DNA of 64,000 nt from Bolinopsis microptera (Eukaryota; Ctenophora; Tentaculata; Lobata; Bolinopsidae): the NCBI RefSeq assembly GCF_026151205.1, contig NC_087077.1, positions 13,862,983 through 13,926,982 on the forward strand. The letters are read 5' to 3'. A model generated the notes under the pieces. It did no database searches. It was given only the letters and a program-made list of their open reading frames with translations, and was not told the origin of the DNA. Below are positions 41,801 to 44,837 of this stretch, in pieces (the stretch's first letter is position 1; the number at the start of each line of letters is the position of its first letter). A program made the translations under genes and the position numbers.

Positions 41801-42120
41801 CCGGAGCAGACGGACAAACTCACAAACAATCAGGTGTTGTGCGGATATACTCTTCAGACGAGGTGCCGGTGATATCACCCTGTATAAAGCTCCACATCAC
41901 CCACACCACCACATCACGTGACGTCATCAATAGTGTGATCAGGAAGTTGAGACGTCAGGGAGCTGCCGGACAACTAGCCCTGGAGGACTGTGACCTGACT
42001 AAGTTGAGTCTGGTGGCGTGTGTCAGTAATGTTAAGCATCATATTCCGGACACCGTTCAAATACTTCAGCTTGGGCAGCCTTGGATCAATGCCAAGTTTC
42101 ACATCAGATATATTGACTGA
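2845..42120 (+). CDS. ANKFN1: ANKFN1 / wide-awake-like protein, whole gene model (15 exons)
   Basis: Joining the 15 exons listed separately gives 2697 nt, 898 codons plus stop, with every junction in phase. Order in the protein: a unique N-terminus (1-80); degenerate ankyrin sequence (about 84-150) with GMTPLDVSLLLGD; a fibronectin type III domain (about 218-310) starting PGMPQRVSAS and including ITGLKKGVCFYF and GNIKGFGAPSP; a CTPSHWSD patch (about 320); the family core from SLYLSVV to LPTIEVED (about 389-418), the LLSAAIYLQ segment and an LGIPYYRL segment; and a C-terminal RA-like fold (about 805-898). Ankyrin + FN3 + this core + RA is the known layout of ANKFN1/WAKE, a cytoplasmic scaffold linked to clock control of sleep and to GABA-A receptor regulation in flies and mice. 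The family is well supported; the two 5'-most exons are the weakest part. Function in this organism is inference. Confidence 0.85.
3987..4120 (+). repeat. 10-bp tandem repeat (ACAAGACTAC)n
   Basis: About 13 near-perfect copies, with one ACAAGACCAC variant, in intron 1 of the ANKFN1-like gene. The open frame through it (3812-4144) follows from the repeat and is not a gene. Confidence 0.95.
4409..5022 (+). repeat. 10-bp minisatellite (CTTACCCCTG)n, interrupted
   Basis: About 60 copies of CTTACCCCTG with CTTACCCCTT and CTTACCCCCTG variants. It stops at 5022, where a transposon-like element begins, and resumes at 7200-7235 after the element. The minus strand is GGGG every 10 bases, so it can form G-quadruplexes. 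Three long open frames across it (Leu-Thr-Pro-Ala-Tyr-Pro-Cys repeats) are artefacts. Confidence 0.95.
5023..7199. mobile_element. Non-autonomous hAT-like DNA transposon
   Basis: The terminal inverted repeat is CAGGGGTGTAGGAA (left 5023, right ending 7199). It extends imperfectly into a GCCCCCCCATGAA block at each end. Both ends are flanked by TCCCTGCT, an apparent 8-bp target duplication. An 8-bp duplication and CAGGGGTG termini are hAT hallmarks, but the flank is itself a minisatellite, so a chance match is possible. There is no transposase. The interior is a seven-copy tandem array. Confidence 0.75.
5199..6830 (+). repeat. Seven ~244-bp tandem repeats inside the hAT-like element
   Basis: The anchor TTTTCTTGGAAACTACTTTT (or its TTTTTCTGGAAAT variant) recurs near 5200, 5443, 5699, 5942, 6252, 6497 and 6739. 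Each unit carries a TCGGTTTTCGAAGT block, GGACTCGAGGGTTC, a CGGAAGGCAGGCCTCC palindrome and AGGTACGTATCGAGAATGAC. The 310-base interval between copies 4 and 5 holds an inverted scrap of the unit. The overlapping open frames on both strands are repeat shadows. Confidence 0.88.
7236..9414. other. Intron 1 remainder, no gene supported
   Basis: I see nothing firm. The 134-codon minus frame (8632-9036) has no domain signature. A possible plus-strand exon at about 8685-8747 would also fit phase 2 between exons 1 and 2, but its reading is hydrophobic low complexity, so I did not include it. Confidence 0.3.
9415..9497 (+). CDS. ANKFN1: ANKFN1-like exon 2
   Basis: The acceptor is TGTTTCAG and the donor is G then GTAAGC. 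The only frame compatible with the neighbours reads EVPLSVEQYFRMLYEKPHSP and continues SWALLPP. Phases are 2 in and 1 out. No domain is assigned to this N-terminal part. Confidence 0.65.
10930..11056. mobile_element. Short pogo/Tigger-like MITE, degenerate
   Basis: The left end is CAGTACAACCCTGATTTACC and the right end reads inverted as TACAGTAAAGGC with GCCGCGGTAAATCGG. The ACAGTA...GATTTACC ends resemble pogo-type Tc1/mariner termini. A related copy is at 50478-50625. Confidence 0.5.
11450..11466 (+). CDS. ANKFN1: ANKFN1-like exon 3, 17-nt microexon
   Basis: A strong acceptor (ATTTTTCAG) and a GTAAGC donor bracket 17 nt that encode DDAVVK when joined to exon 2. It enters in phase 1 and leaves in phase 0, as the neighbours require. 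Confidence 0.6.
13058..13249 (+). CDS. Possible small single-pass membrane protein nested in intron 3
   Basis: A 63-codon frame starts MLFLFLAGILALCIFGLIQL, a convincing transmembrane or signal-anchor helix. It continues as a charged amphipathic helix (VTEMRQLKQSLHSFLSRLDK) and ends at TGA. A strong acceptor-like tract (CTGTTTCTCTTTCTTGCAG) sits inside the start of the frame, so the coding part may instead be a last exon starting at 13080 that joins an unseen upstream exon. It is in the plus orientation inside an ANKFN1-like intron. I recognise no family. The 98-codon minus-strand frame over the same bases is probably a shadow. Confidence 0.4.
   Translation: MLFLFLAGILALCIFGLIQLREATNIMSAHVTEMRQLKQSLHSFLSRLDKPEDAAKLKEILVL
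14209..14247 (+). CDS. Possible alternative first exon of the ANKFN1-like gene
   Basis: An ATG opens 13 codons (MDSAVCCNSILKR) that end exactly at a strong CGG|GTAAGT donor in phase 0. The next downstream exon (15644) starts in phase 0, so an internal promoter could give a shorter protein lacking exons 1-3. There is no transcript evidence, and the element is short. Confidence 0.25.
14387..14475. repeat. Degenerate telomere-like CCCTAA tract
   Basis: Several CTAACCCTAACC-type words are interrupted by GCTAGCTTAACCGTGG and similar sequence. A comparable tract lies at 32735-32775 inside a MITE and a weaker one at 26640-26660, so this is more likely transposon content than old telomere. Confidence 0.5.
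14768..14835 (+). repeat. 20-bp tandem repeat, about 3 copies
   Basis: The unit CATCTGAGTCGTCTGAGTA recurs three times with single-base changes. Confidence 0.8.
15644..15675 (+). CDS. ANKFN1: ANKFN1-like exon 4
   Basis: The acceptor is ACATTTCAG and the donor AACAAG|GTAAGC. It reads VSASRQPLVT and ends in phase 2. It is short, but phases on both sides agree with exons 3 and 5. Confidence 0.6.
16828..17495 (+). mobile_element. 5'-truncated non-LTR retrotransposon (LINE) 3' end
   Basis: The coding remnant (frame open to a stop at 17259) reads WLTDGPRHTKLTLG, LITGHCGLNKHLHTI and a CPMCGDGEETVSHFLGQCP zinc-knuckle. This is the segment that follows RNase H in Jockey/CR1/I-type LINE ORF2 proteins. 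It is followed by a 3' UTR and 24-25 A residues. ACATCGTCAAATC (16815-16827) before it and ACATCGTCAAGTC (17496-17508) after the poly(A) are the target-site duplication. The first few residues of the open frame (from 16804) come from flanking DNA. It is inserted in the sense orientation in intron 4. Confidence 0.88.
17546..17619. repeat. 29-bp near-perfect hairpin
   Basis: The left arm CTAATGTCAGTGAGAATTCC (continuing TTGAAACTA) pairs with the right arm 17591-17619 with two mismatches around a 16-base loop. Confidence 0.85.
17641..18172. mobile_element. MITE with long inverted arms and TTAA flanks
   Basis: Long arms contain CTGCATACAAATCTGACCTT / its inverted copy near 18020-18050, extending through GAGCAGCTGGAGAT. 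Both ends abut TTAA (17637-17640 and 18173-18176), as in piggyBac-type insertions. The right end carries four CCCCCTTCTGG repeats. No coding capacity. Confidence 0.72.
18428..18575 (+). repeat. 31-bp tandem repeat, 4.7 copies
   Basis: Units begin TAACGCATAAACTACTTGAG at 18428, 18459, 18490, 18521 and 18552 (partial). Confidence 0.95.
19875..19939 (+). CDS. ANKFN1: ANKFN1-like exon 5
   Basis: A pyrimidine-rich acceptor (CCTTCTTTTTCAG) and a donor ACCG|GTAGGA enclose 65 nt. With the preceding AG it reads SQVERWPGSNEMYSRKLLSN and exits in phase 1 to form GAT with exon 6. I looked for it because exons 4 and 6 do not join in phase, and it satisfies both sides. Confidence 0.62.
20192..20315 (+). 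CDS. ANKFN1: ANKFN1-like exon 6, ankyrin-type helices
   Basis: Reads RHKSQLNSSKQDLFALFDAI, then LSWYSKVCSLV and CPGLQING. The spacing of LFDAIE and VCSLV resembles the two helices of an ankyrin repeat. The donor AATGG|GTAACA is phase 2 and joins exon 7 to give GLNEEG. Confidence 0.78.
20543..20646 (+). CDS. ANKFN1: ANKFN1-like exon 7, ankyrin repeat
   Basis: Reads LNEEGMTPLDVSLLLGDTPV and then ARVLQHHGA, a recognisable ankyrin repeat (G-TPL, LLLGD, V--L--HGA). Acceptor GATTTCAG, donor T|GTGAGT. Confidence 0.85.
20772..20890 (+). CDS. ANKFN1: ANKFN1-like exon 8, linker
   Basis: The correct acceptor is the CTCCTCCAG at 20771, not the earlier ACTCTCCAG at 20732, because the earlier one leads into an in-frame TGA. 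It reads YMKDPGVRYQHVLALLQETE and a Ser/Thr-rich tail up to SDPP before GTATGT. It lies between the ankyrin and FN3 regions. Confidence 0.75.
21997..22190 (+). repeat. 9-bp satellite (TACCTACTG)n with a higher-order spacer
   Basis: About 20 copies of TACCTACTG, interrupted twice by the same TACAGTACTTAGTGTACC-type spacer, so part of the array was duplicated as a block. It lies in intron 8. All open frames through it on both strands are repeat artefacts. Confidence 0.95.
22724..22796 (+). CDS. ANKFN1: ANKFN1-like exon 9, linker
   Basis: Acceptor TTTTGTTGCAG, donor ACAG|GTAACA. Reads DSKGSDTDQKLWKYHRMLST and LKNT, a charged linker just before the FN3 domain. Phase 0 in, 1 out. Confidence 0.75.
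22886..23121 (+). repeat. 7-bp satellite (TAATGTG)n next to a splice acceptor
   Basis: About 30 copies of TAATGTG with CAATGTG variants fill most of the short intron 9 and stop about 25 bases before the acceptor at 23146. The minus-strand His-Tyr-Thr-Leu frames are artefacts. Confidence 0.95.
23147..23260 (+). CDS. ANKFN1: ANKFN1-like exon 10, first half of the FN3 domain
   Basis: Reads VLPGMPQRVSASVLSSTSIK, then LECYEPTDC and SLITQYK. The P--P--V-AS--SSTSI-L pattern and the ITQYK strand are the FN3 A, B and C strands. The donor AAAG|GTTAGT is phase 1. A 7-bp satellite ends only about 25 bases upstream of its acceptor. Confidence 0.85.
24612..24909. mobile_element. MITE with 20-bp inverted repeats and GTCGGGGTTT array
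   Basis: TAATAGGCATCATGTAGCC at the left pairs with GGCTACATGATGCCTAATAA at the right. Inside are repeated GTCGGGGTTT units in direct and inverted order and a second GCCTCATGTAGGCGG scrap. The 91- to 102-codon open frames across it are not genes. Confidence 0.7.
25018..25270 (+). repeat. 14-bp satellite (GGGTTGTGACGTAT)n
   Basis: Roughly 17 almost identical copies in intron 10. Each unit contains TGACGTA, close to a CRE/ATF site. The His-Asn-Pro-Tyr-Val frames on the minus strand are artefacts. Confidence 0.95.
26300..26590 (-). mobile_element. Decayed LINE fragment (C-terminal 'GHV-RM' region)
   Basis: On the minus strand a frame reads RLRWYGHVVRMPETRFPNFL, then GKRLRGRPRKGWM and ILEDAADFTG. 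After a shift of frame it reads KRVEWRNMLHRRRD. This is the familiar tail of RTE/CR1-type LINE reverse transcriptases (R-LRW-GHV-RM ... GR-R-RGRP---W ... WR--V). It is frameshifted and lacks the RT core. Confidence 0.75.
27616..27668. repeat. Perfect 23-bp inverted repeat with 7-base loop
   Basis: Left arm TGCCTATCTCCTATTGGCTG (to GCAG at 27638), loop ATGCTAA, right arm 27646-27668 fully complementary. It contains an inverted CCAAT box in each arm. It lies in intron 10. Confidence 0.92.
27669..30867. other. Intron 10 stretch without supported genes
   Basis: It contains an AT dinucleotide tract near 28668-28705 and nothing coding that I can support. The DNA just before 30868 should contain the first receptor's promoter; the motif CCTCATTAATCA at about 30826-30837 is echoed by CTTCATTAATCA before the second receptor (34494-34505). 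Confidence 0.4.
30868..31974 (+). CDS. Class-A (rhodopsin-like) GPCR, copy 1
   Basis: An intronless 368-residue receptor. Short Ser/Thr-rich N-terminus; TM1 with GVPVNLF (residue N1.50) at about 22-46; TM2 with VDLAIC (D2.50); TM3 starting at the conserved Cys of FLCNIWG and ending SICRT in place of DRY; extracellular loop 2 Cys in STCSWSIWF; TM5 PFILPLFP; TM6 VFNLPYC; TM7 NSTVNPLIYI with intact NPxxY. The C-tail is short and basic. It sits in the sense direction inside intron 10 of the ANKFN1-like gene with two tandem relatives 3' of it. TM3-TM4 is almost identical in DNA to copy 2, whereas the tails differ. The ligand is unknown and I recognise no subfamily. The ATG is the first in frame, and all three copies share the EYPYVYWPF start of the body. 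Confidence 0.9.
   Translation: MTDQTTSSTAPYTGTEYPYVYWPFSSISVFCFCLGVPVNLFSVAYFVSKNKKRPTYVCLLYIFMNTVDLAICFLCLPMSMTNLSNGKQLFFSVSFLCNIWGYLWQILIRLSVFAVGLMSICRTISLSLPFLTLTKRHLLIPVVIYLVVLLVQQSIPWWFGKRYNFWNSTCSWSIWFSGTEYKVMLMFLILLPFILPLFPIVISCLISVVKLKTSVTHFDSGNTKVGHEHAARAKKNKRSATITIVMLTVAYIVFNLPYCLLMLDELVYSLSEGKANIIRSLFNWSKTPYYLEIYSFFIQYSIPLNSTVNPLIYILRIKSLRCYIRNALTCGGITPPKTNISYSMQTITSKLRPKHRISASRNSKLLPR
32661..32849. mobile_element. Short MITE with CGCTCGCC inverted ends
   Basis: CTAATTCGCTCGCCTAAAAA at the left mirrors the right end AAATTTGGGCGAGCGATTTAG. The interior holds CCCTAACCCTAACC telomere-like words. No coding capacity. Confidence 0.6.
32850..34529. other. Intergenic DNA between GPCR copies 1 and 2
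   Basis: Two adjacent plus-strand frames (33506-33727, 33728-33937) have no recognisable features. A GC-rich GGCCGGCCGCCGCGCGCGGG block sits at about 33221-33240, unusual for this AT-rich region. Confidence 0.3.
34530..35678 (+). CDS. Class-A GPCR, copy 2
   Basis: A paralogue of the 30868 receptor, 382 residues if unspliced. All landmarks are present: GVPANLF (TM1), VDLMIC (TM2), FLCNIWG (TM3 Cys), SICRT at the end of TM3, STCAW in loop 2, VFNVPYC (TM6), NSTINPIIYI (TM7). Near the C-tail, HTIST is followed by a good donor (ACG|GTAGGC at 35564/35565, phase 0). A pyrimidine-rich acceptor at 35714 opens an 83-codon in-frame exon, so the natural protein may be 345 + 83 residues with a different tail. 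The unspliced tail ends LSLFQGLLRN. Plasma-membrane receptor, ligand unknown. Confidence 0.9.
   Translation: MTDQTTSSPYTGTTTEYPYVYWPFSFISVFFFCLGVPANLFSAAYFLSKNTKRPTHVSLLYMFMNIVDLMICLLCLPMAMTNLSNGKQLFFSVSFLCNIWGYLWQILIRLSVFAVGLMSICRTISLSLPFLTLTKRHLLIPVVIYLVVLLVQQSIPWWFGYRYWYYPEYSTCAWSIWFKFESTEYKVMLMFLICLPFILPLFPIVISCLISVVKLKTDTTHCDSGNTEVGNMHRAGALKSKRSATITIVILTVAYIVFNVPYCLLMLDQLVYSLSERKANIILAWFNEETPYYKEIGRFVVVYSIPLNSTINPIIYILRIGNLRRYIWNILTCRRYADTSHTISTVGNTIRHKFKISTSKMSKPLQLNLSLILSLFQGLLRN
35715..35966 (+). CDS. Candidate alternative C-terminal exon of GPCR copy 2
   Basis: After ATATTTCCTCAG the frame is open for 83 codons: GFQNSPRAARGQRLQGNTIH through RRITSPCN, IRKKAVSLPATT and VPPPKKRSCN, then TAG. 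It joins the receptor in phase 0 from the donor at 35564 across a 150-base intron. The content (basic, Ser/Pro-rich, Cys near the end) suits a GPCR cytoplasmic tail. The equivalent region of copy 3 is also open, with a 9-base in-frame length difference. No transcript evidence. Confidence 0.5.
   Translation, partial: GFQNSPRAARGQRLQGNTIHLNPNVSSPASLKARRITSPCNSPVPIRKKAVSLPATTIWSWSPESVRVHLRETVPPPKKRSCN
36206..36698. mobile_element. PIF/Harbinger-like MITE with TTA target duplication
   Basis: Terminal inverted repeats GGGGTCGTTCACATATTACG (continuing TAATC) at the left and the mirror image at the right are flanked by TTA on both sides. The interior has long poly-C runs in both halves and no coding sequence. 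It lies between GPCR copies 2 and 3. Diverged relatives are at 40004-40161 and 43013-43158. Confidence 0.82.
36757..37912 (+). pseudogene. Class-A GPCR, copy 3, frameshifted
   Basis: The N-terminal part (167 codons, to 37260) covers TM1-TM4: GVPANLF, VDLMIC, FLCNIWG, SICRT and PWWFG. Right after PWWFG the frame meets TAA, because the DNA there is out of phase by one base (about 37250-37258) relative to copies 1 and 2. The other frame carries the rest: STCAWSIWF in loop 2, PFILPLFP, VFNVPFC and NSTINPIIYI, to the stop at 37912. Everything except that one spot is intact, so this is either a young pseudogene or a sequencing/assembly slip at an indel. It ends LSLFQGLLRN like copy 2. Confidence 0.85.
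37948..38190 (+). CDS. Candidate alternative C-terminal exon of GPCR copy 3
   Basis: The counterpart of 35715-35966: acceptor ACATTTCCTCAG, 80 open codons starting GFQNSPRAARGQRLQGNMIH and ending VPPPEKRSCN. The matching donor is ACG|GTAGGC at 37798. It is three codons shorter than in copy 2, and frame is kept despite many substitutions. If the frameshift upstream is real, this exon is no longer used. Confidence 0.42.
   Translation, partial: GFQNSPRAARGQRLQGNMIHLNPNVSSPASLKARRIVSPCNSLVVIRKKAVGLPATTIWNPEMRVHLRETVPPPEKRSCN
38191..38901. other. 3' flank of GPCR copy 3, then intron 10 end
   Basis: To about 38420 this matches the 3' flank of copy 2 (35967-36200), which marks the tandem duplication unit. 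Past that point I see no gene. Confidence 0.6.
38902..39070 (+). CDS. ANKFN1: ANKFN1-like exon 11, second half of the FN3 domain
   Basis: After a 15.6-kb intron this exon continues the same domain. The split codon becomes GTA (V), giving QYK-VQRSSCPNF, then VLSHQITGLKKGVCFYFTVQ and AGNIKGFGAPSPIL. The Tyr-corner-like F-F-V-A-N pattern is typical FN3. Donor TTAAA|GTGAGT. Confidence 0.88.
39742..39972 (+). CDS. ANKFN1: ANKFN1-like exon 12
   Basis: Acceptor ACCCCACAG, donor AATAG|GTGGGT. Reads FIIPDLRCTPSHWSDNAPPT and a Ser-rich, basic stretch ending FVKNLNR. The C-x-PSxW pattern just after FN3 is a family hallmark. Because the splice phases agree on both sides, it is part of the gene and not a separate ORF. 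Confidence 0.82.
40004..40161. mobile_element. Truncated relative of the 36206 MITE
   Basis: The right end ACGTAATATGTGAACGACCCC, followed by TTA, matches the 36206 element. The left end begins only at CATATTACGTAATC, and the interior has a poly-G run and a GGAGGGGGGAGGGGG block. It sits in the short intron 12. Confidence 0.75.
40277..40358 (+). CDS. ANKFN1: ANKFN1-like exon 13
   Basis: Reads SLYLSVVHCTQNGKVLLTDF and DKLPTIE. LYL-VV and LPTIE are conserved in the ANKFN1 core. Phase 2 in, 0 out. Confidence 0.88.
40529..40702 (+). CDS. ANKFN1: ANKFN1-like exon 14
   Basis: Reads VEDLVTAPSAETELLWLFKH through ELREEL to YKLLSAAIYLQ, the helical part of the ANKFN1 core. Acceptor TTTTCCCAG, donor TTCAG|GTACTA, 58 whole codons. 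Confidence 0.88.
40843..42120 (+). CDS. ANKFN1: ANKFN1-like exon 15, C-terminal exon with RA-like domain
   Basis: A single 1278-nt exon starting DCLSSNDLGIPYYRLVKKNG and ending FHIRYID. It holds the rest of the family core: LLILLIKTVD, GLFVGLLLFKMKG, EMGH-like region IEIGGTSVILIIPP, and MHEEMCGVWSEYCSF. The last ~90 residues (PCIKLHITHTTTSRDVIN through WINAKFHIRYID) resemble a Ras-association ubiquitin fold. The whole frame is open for 425 codons, which makes it the strongest coding evidence in the window outside the GPCRs. Confidence 0.92.
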   Translation, partial: DCLSSNDLGIPYYRLVKKNGQLLILLIKTVDPSTPPFGGIHFRNLSTLTSGIVQPKDAFDIAHLNASDLQTVYEQFEQPPTPGLFVGLLLFKMKGEELEIVVDKSCPLLPPLEYVREVGHVTMEEWDCLRRAQLGGAGNSVLCKQVSAAACALLSRVHDTESDIDNYAIFTKTIIEIGGTSVILIIPPQVVAPLGYDGDIDGTISVPLQNYEIFLNRVCRGDLTRSMLHVTTHMNTCHAILVQMIRQTISTDQSEQLRLCQDKFKKMHEEMCGVWSEYCSFSKVLSECMKEGDQCVRSISDLLRYAPNSPATSISDTLTSGADGQTHKQSGVVRIYSSDEVPVISPCIKLHITHTTTSRDVINSVIRKLRRQGAAGQLALEDCDLTKLSLVACVSNVKHHIPDTVQILQLGQPWINAKFHIRYID

Positions 42121-42833
42121 AGTGAGATCAAGTCGTTGAGACCAATTTTATTCAGTAATATTGAGATAATAATGTTTTTAACGTGTTTTATTGAACATTT
42201 TCGAGCTGATGAATTAAAGAAAGTTTTACAATTACATAAAAGTTTTGATAAGACTATTGTGGCATTTATTCCCATTTTAAATGATTTAGTTTGTTGTTTA
42301 TAGATGACGTTATTCTTAATTTGTAAAGAGCTGAGCTAAGTATAACTTGCACTGATAACGTAAGCATTGCAGTTAATAAGTCCAGTTGGGATTAATTTTA
42401 AATGACCAAATTCATAATTAAAAAACCACCTGTTTAGTTATAGCACGGTACATTTCACCCTAACCACCGTCAACTAAATATGAAACGCCATAAAATATGA
42501 TCTATCAGCCCATTATCACGTATATTGTATATGTATGTATTTTGTATCGGTAAATTTATTGATAATAAGGCATAGGTTCCCCCAAACATCACCCTTTTTG
42601 GAAGGTGTGGGAATTTTGTAATATAAAACTAGTATTGAACTGTATCAAAGACTGTCATTTATATGAATTTATTCAGTGAACTAATTTCTTCATGCAGTAT
42701 GTTTCTTTACAGCATTTTTTTACGATAAGCATGCATTATGAATTGTGACTTCTTTAAATGTTCAATCAAACATGTCCATAGTGTTAGTAAAAATAACACT
42801 AATAAGCACACTGCGTTACAAGAAAAGTCCTGG
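42121..42833. other. 3' flank shared by the ANKFN1-like gene and the convergent oxygenase gene
   Basis: No gene seen. Likely 3' UTR of the plus-strand gene, with an ATTAAA hexamer near 42214; the two genes are tail to tail and about 0.7 kb apart. Confidence 0.45.
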
Positions 42834-42972
42834 TCAGATCAGTGATTGATGATGGAGCAGTAGGGGTTCGTCTCTGTGCAGTTGAGTCACTTGCCACGGT
42901 CCGAATGTTTCGTACTTCTTCCCAATATCCGTTTCCAGACCCGACAGAGACTTTGATATGTTGGCATGAAAC
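42834..42972 (-). CDS. IPNS-like exon 6, C-terminus
   Basis: Reads FHANISKSLSGLETDIGKKY, ETFGPWQVTQL and ends LLLHHQSLI then TGA. KYETFG is the usual K-Y-P-xTFG helix near the end of the family. Phase agrees with exon 5. Confidence 0.85.
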
Positions 42973-44837
42973 CTGTGGGAATGCTGTTTATTGACTTATT
43001 AGTCCTTGTCTAAGAGATGGTTCACATATTAGGTAAGCCTAGACCACTCCCCATTCCGTAAGCCACTTTACGTATAGTTATTGTTTATTAATTACGCTCG
43101 TGAGCTTTTCCAATCCTCCTCCCCTTTGGTCTAGCATACGTATTTTGTGAACGATCCCGAAATAGTTTTGGTGTCTTAGTTAGCTAGGACGGTAACACTA
43201 CAGCTGTAGTAAATAAATAATCTCCCAGTCTCAAACCTACTGTAAAACTGCACATTCAAGAAGTTCCAACTGAGGTTGACTAATAACTCACGATGGATTG
43301 AAGAAGAAGGGTGTGGAATATCTGTCTGCCTTGATATCAACAACTCGGTGTCGCAGAGGGGGCATCTTCTTATCACACAGTTCTTCTATCAGACTGCCTG
43401 ACATCATGAGCAAACTCCCCATTACTGAGGGTACCTCGTACCAGCTGTCCTTGTACAGTGCCTGAATTTGATCTTGGTTTATTGCAAGTTATCTTATCGT
43501 TCCACCTCATAACCTTTTTTATCGAAAATTTTCCAGAAATCCATACCCCAGAATTAAGGAATAGGGACAGTACCTGGAGACAATAGGGACAATAGGGACA
43601 TTACCTGGAGACCTCCATTAGAGTAAGTAGCGAGTAGGGTGATAGTGGTGTCAATATGCGAGGGTATTGAGAGGTCCTGTCCATCCTCTGAGACCATGCT
43701 GTACCCACTATCTGTCTTGTATATGCTAATGTTATCCCTGTATAGCAGTGTCATTGTCAGCATTATAGAGTGAGACTCCGGCTGTACTAGGTTCAATGAT
43801 CATTCAAACATCATGTCAAATATTGTCAAAATTGAAGAGAATTAAGGCTAATTGAAGGCTAATTGAAGGCTAATTAAACAACAATAGACAATGTATGACT
43901 TCTACAGAGAAATAATAATATAACTGTTGTTGTTTATCAGTTTTATAGTTGATGTTATTAGAACATTCACAGCAACAGACTTACTTGGCTTTCCTTTCGG
44001 TGTATTTCTTGAGATAAAAACTGGAGAACTCTGCCTCTTTGAACTTCTCGACAAATTCAGAATATTCCAACGCCCCTGCTATTTCCTCAACCAACTTCCG
44101 AGCCAGTTTCAAACGGAGTTGGAAACCGTTGCTTAGCAATGGTTTGAAGTTGCGGCTACCTGGAAAGTCATTTTCTGCCGGCCACACGTTAGGCTCCCTA
44201 AGAGGAATGACTTTGTGAATCGAATATGTTGTTGTACTAGTAAAATAGAGATTTTCCATATTTTTGAAGTAGAAAGTAATGTGAATTTTAATTGAGAATG
44301 AAATGATGTTTGGCTGTACCTGGAGATGTATTCTGCAATACAGGACACATCACTTTTCTTAACATTTCTTTTCTCGTACTGCCCTATGTTGTACACCTCC
44401 TCAATGGGCTGCCCTTCCTCGTTCTTTGTAAACCCATAACCTGAGAAAAAGAAAAACTTAACTTTGCCAATATTACATTTTTATACACGTTAGGAAGCTC
44501 ACATAGAATTAAATCTCCCCGTTGTTTAATTAAAGAATACATTTAAATTCTAAGTACCTCTGAGTATGTTTGCATTGTTGGGATTGTTCTTGATGGACGC
44601 ATATTTCTCTTTGGTATCTTGGGATTGACTGAAAAATTGTTTCATGACGTCCAGCTCAGCTTGGGGATCAAAGTTTGGTATGTTCACGATGTAGAAGAAG
44701 CTGTAGTCTTTCATGGCTTGGATTATTTCCTCCCTGGCTCCTCCATTCATGATATCATTGTAATCTATTTTGGGCGTTTCGGCAAGAGGGTTGGACTGAT
44801 TCTCGACCACCATTCTCTGTTGATTAGCTGAAATCAT
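42834..44837 (-). CDS. Isopenicillin-N-synthase-like Fe(II)/2OG-type oxygenase, whole gene model
   Basis: Six exons on the minus strand give a protein of about 365 residues. The N-terminal DIOX_N part (IDYNDIMNGGAREEIIQAMK, YSFFYIVNIPNF) is followed by GYGFTKNEEGQPIEEVYNIG and REPNVWPAENDFPG. The double-stranded beta-helix core carries SHID (the H-x-D iron ligands, about 247-249), LRHRV (distal His, about 302) and DRYS (the R-x-S co-substrate motif, about 311-313), then TPFFFNPS. So it keeps all residues expected of an active non-heme iron oxidase or oxygenase. In ctenophores, members of this family ending in Phe-Tyr-Tyr are associated with luminous species and proposed in coelenterazine synthesis; this one ends HQSLI, so it is not of that type. 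Exons 3 and 4 do not join in a clean phase, which leaves that junction unresolved. Confidence 0.82.
43013..43158. mobile_element. Very degenerate MITE, relative of 36206
   Basis: GGTTCACATATTAGGTAA at the left and TGTGAACGATCCC at the right are eroded versions of the GGGTCGTTCACATATTACG inverted repeat. It lies inside the last intron of the oxygenase gene. Confidence 0.55.
43292..43461 (-). CDS. IPNS-like exon 5, distal His and R-x-S
   Basis: Reads ALYKDSWYEVPSVMGSLLMM, IEELCDKKMPPLRHRVVDIK and DRYSTPFFFNP. Acceptor AAATTCAG, donor CATC|GTGAGT. Confidence 0.88.
43605..43781 (-). CDS. IPNS-like exon 4, H-x-D iron ligands
   Basis: Reads PESHSIMLTMTLLYRDNISI through DLSIPSHIDTTITLLATYSN to GGLQ, donor GGTAAT. 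The start could be 43781 or 43786; neither restores the phase from exon 3, so a microexon may be missing. A short GGAGACAATAGGGACA-type duplication follows the donor. Confidence 0.75.
43985..44197 (-). CDS. IPNS-like exon 3
   Basis: Reads REPNVWPAENDFPGSRNFKP through FQLRLKLARKLVEEIAGALE to KKYTERKA. Acceptor CCTCTTAG, donor CCAA|GTAAGT in phase 2. Confidence 0.85.
44320..44440 (-). CDS. IPNS-like exon 2
   Basis: Reads GYGFTKNEEGQPIEEVYNIG, then QYEKRNVKKSDVSCIAEYIS. Acceptor TTTCTCAG, donor TCCAG|GTACAG; phases fit exons 1 and 3. Confidence 0.85.
44558..44837 (-). CDS. IPNS-like exon 1
   Basis: Opens at ATG 44837 (MISANQQRMVVENQ) and runs through the DIOX_N region to NILR before GTACTT. 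A TTTCAG right after the ATG means translation could instead enter by splicing, with Met at MVVENQ or further upstream. Confidence 0.8.

Noticed and set aside
41602-41829. Minus-strand frame opposite ANKFN1-like exon 15
   Set aside because: Shadow of a well-supported coding exon.
43981-44136. Plus-strand 69-codon frame (43927-44136)
   Set aside because: Antisense to oxygenase exon 3.
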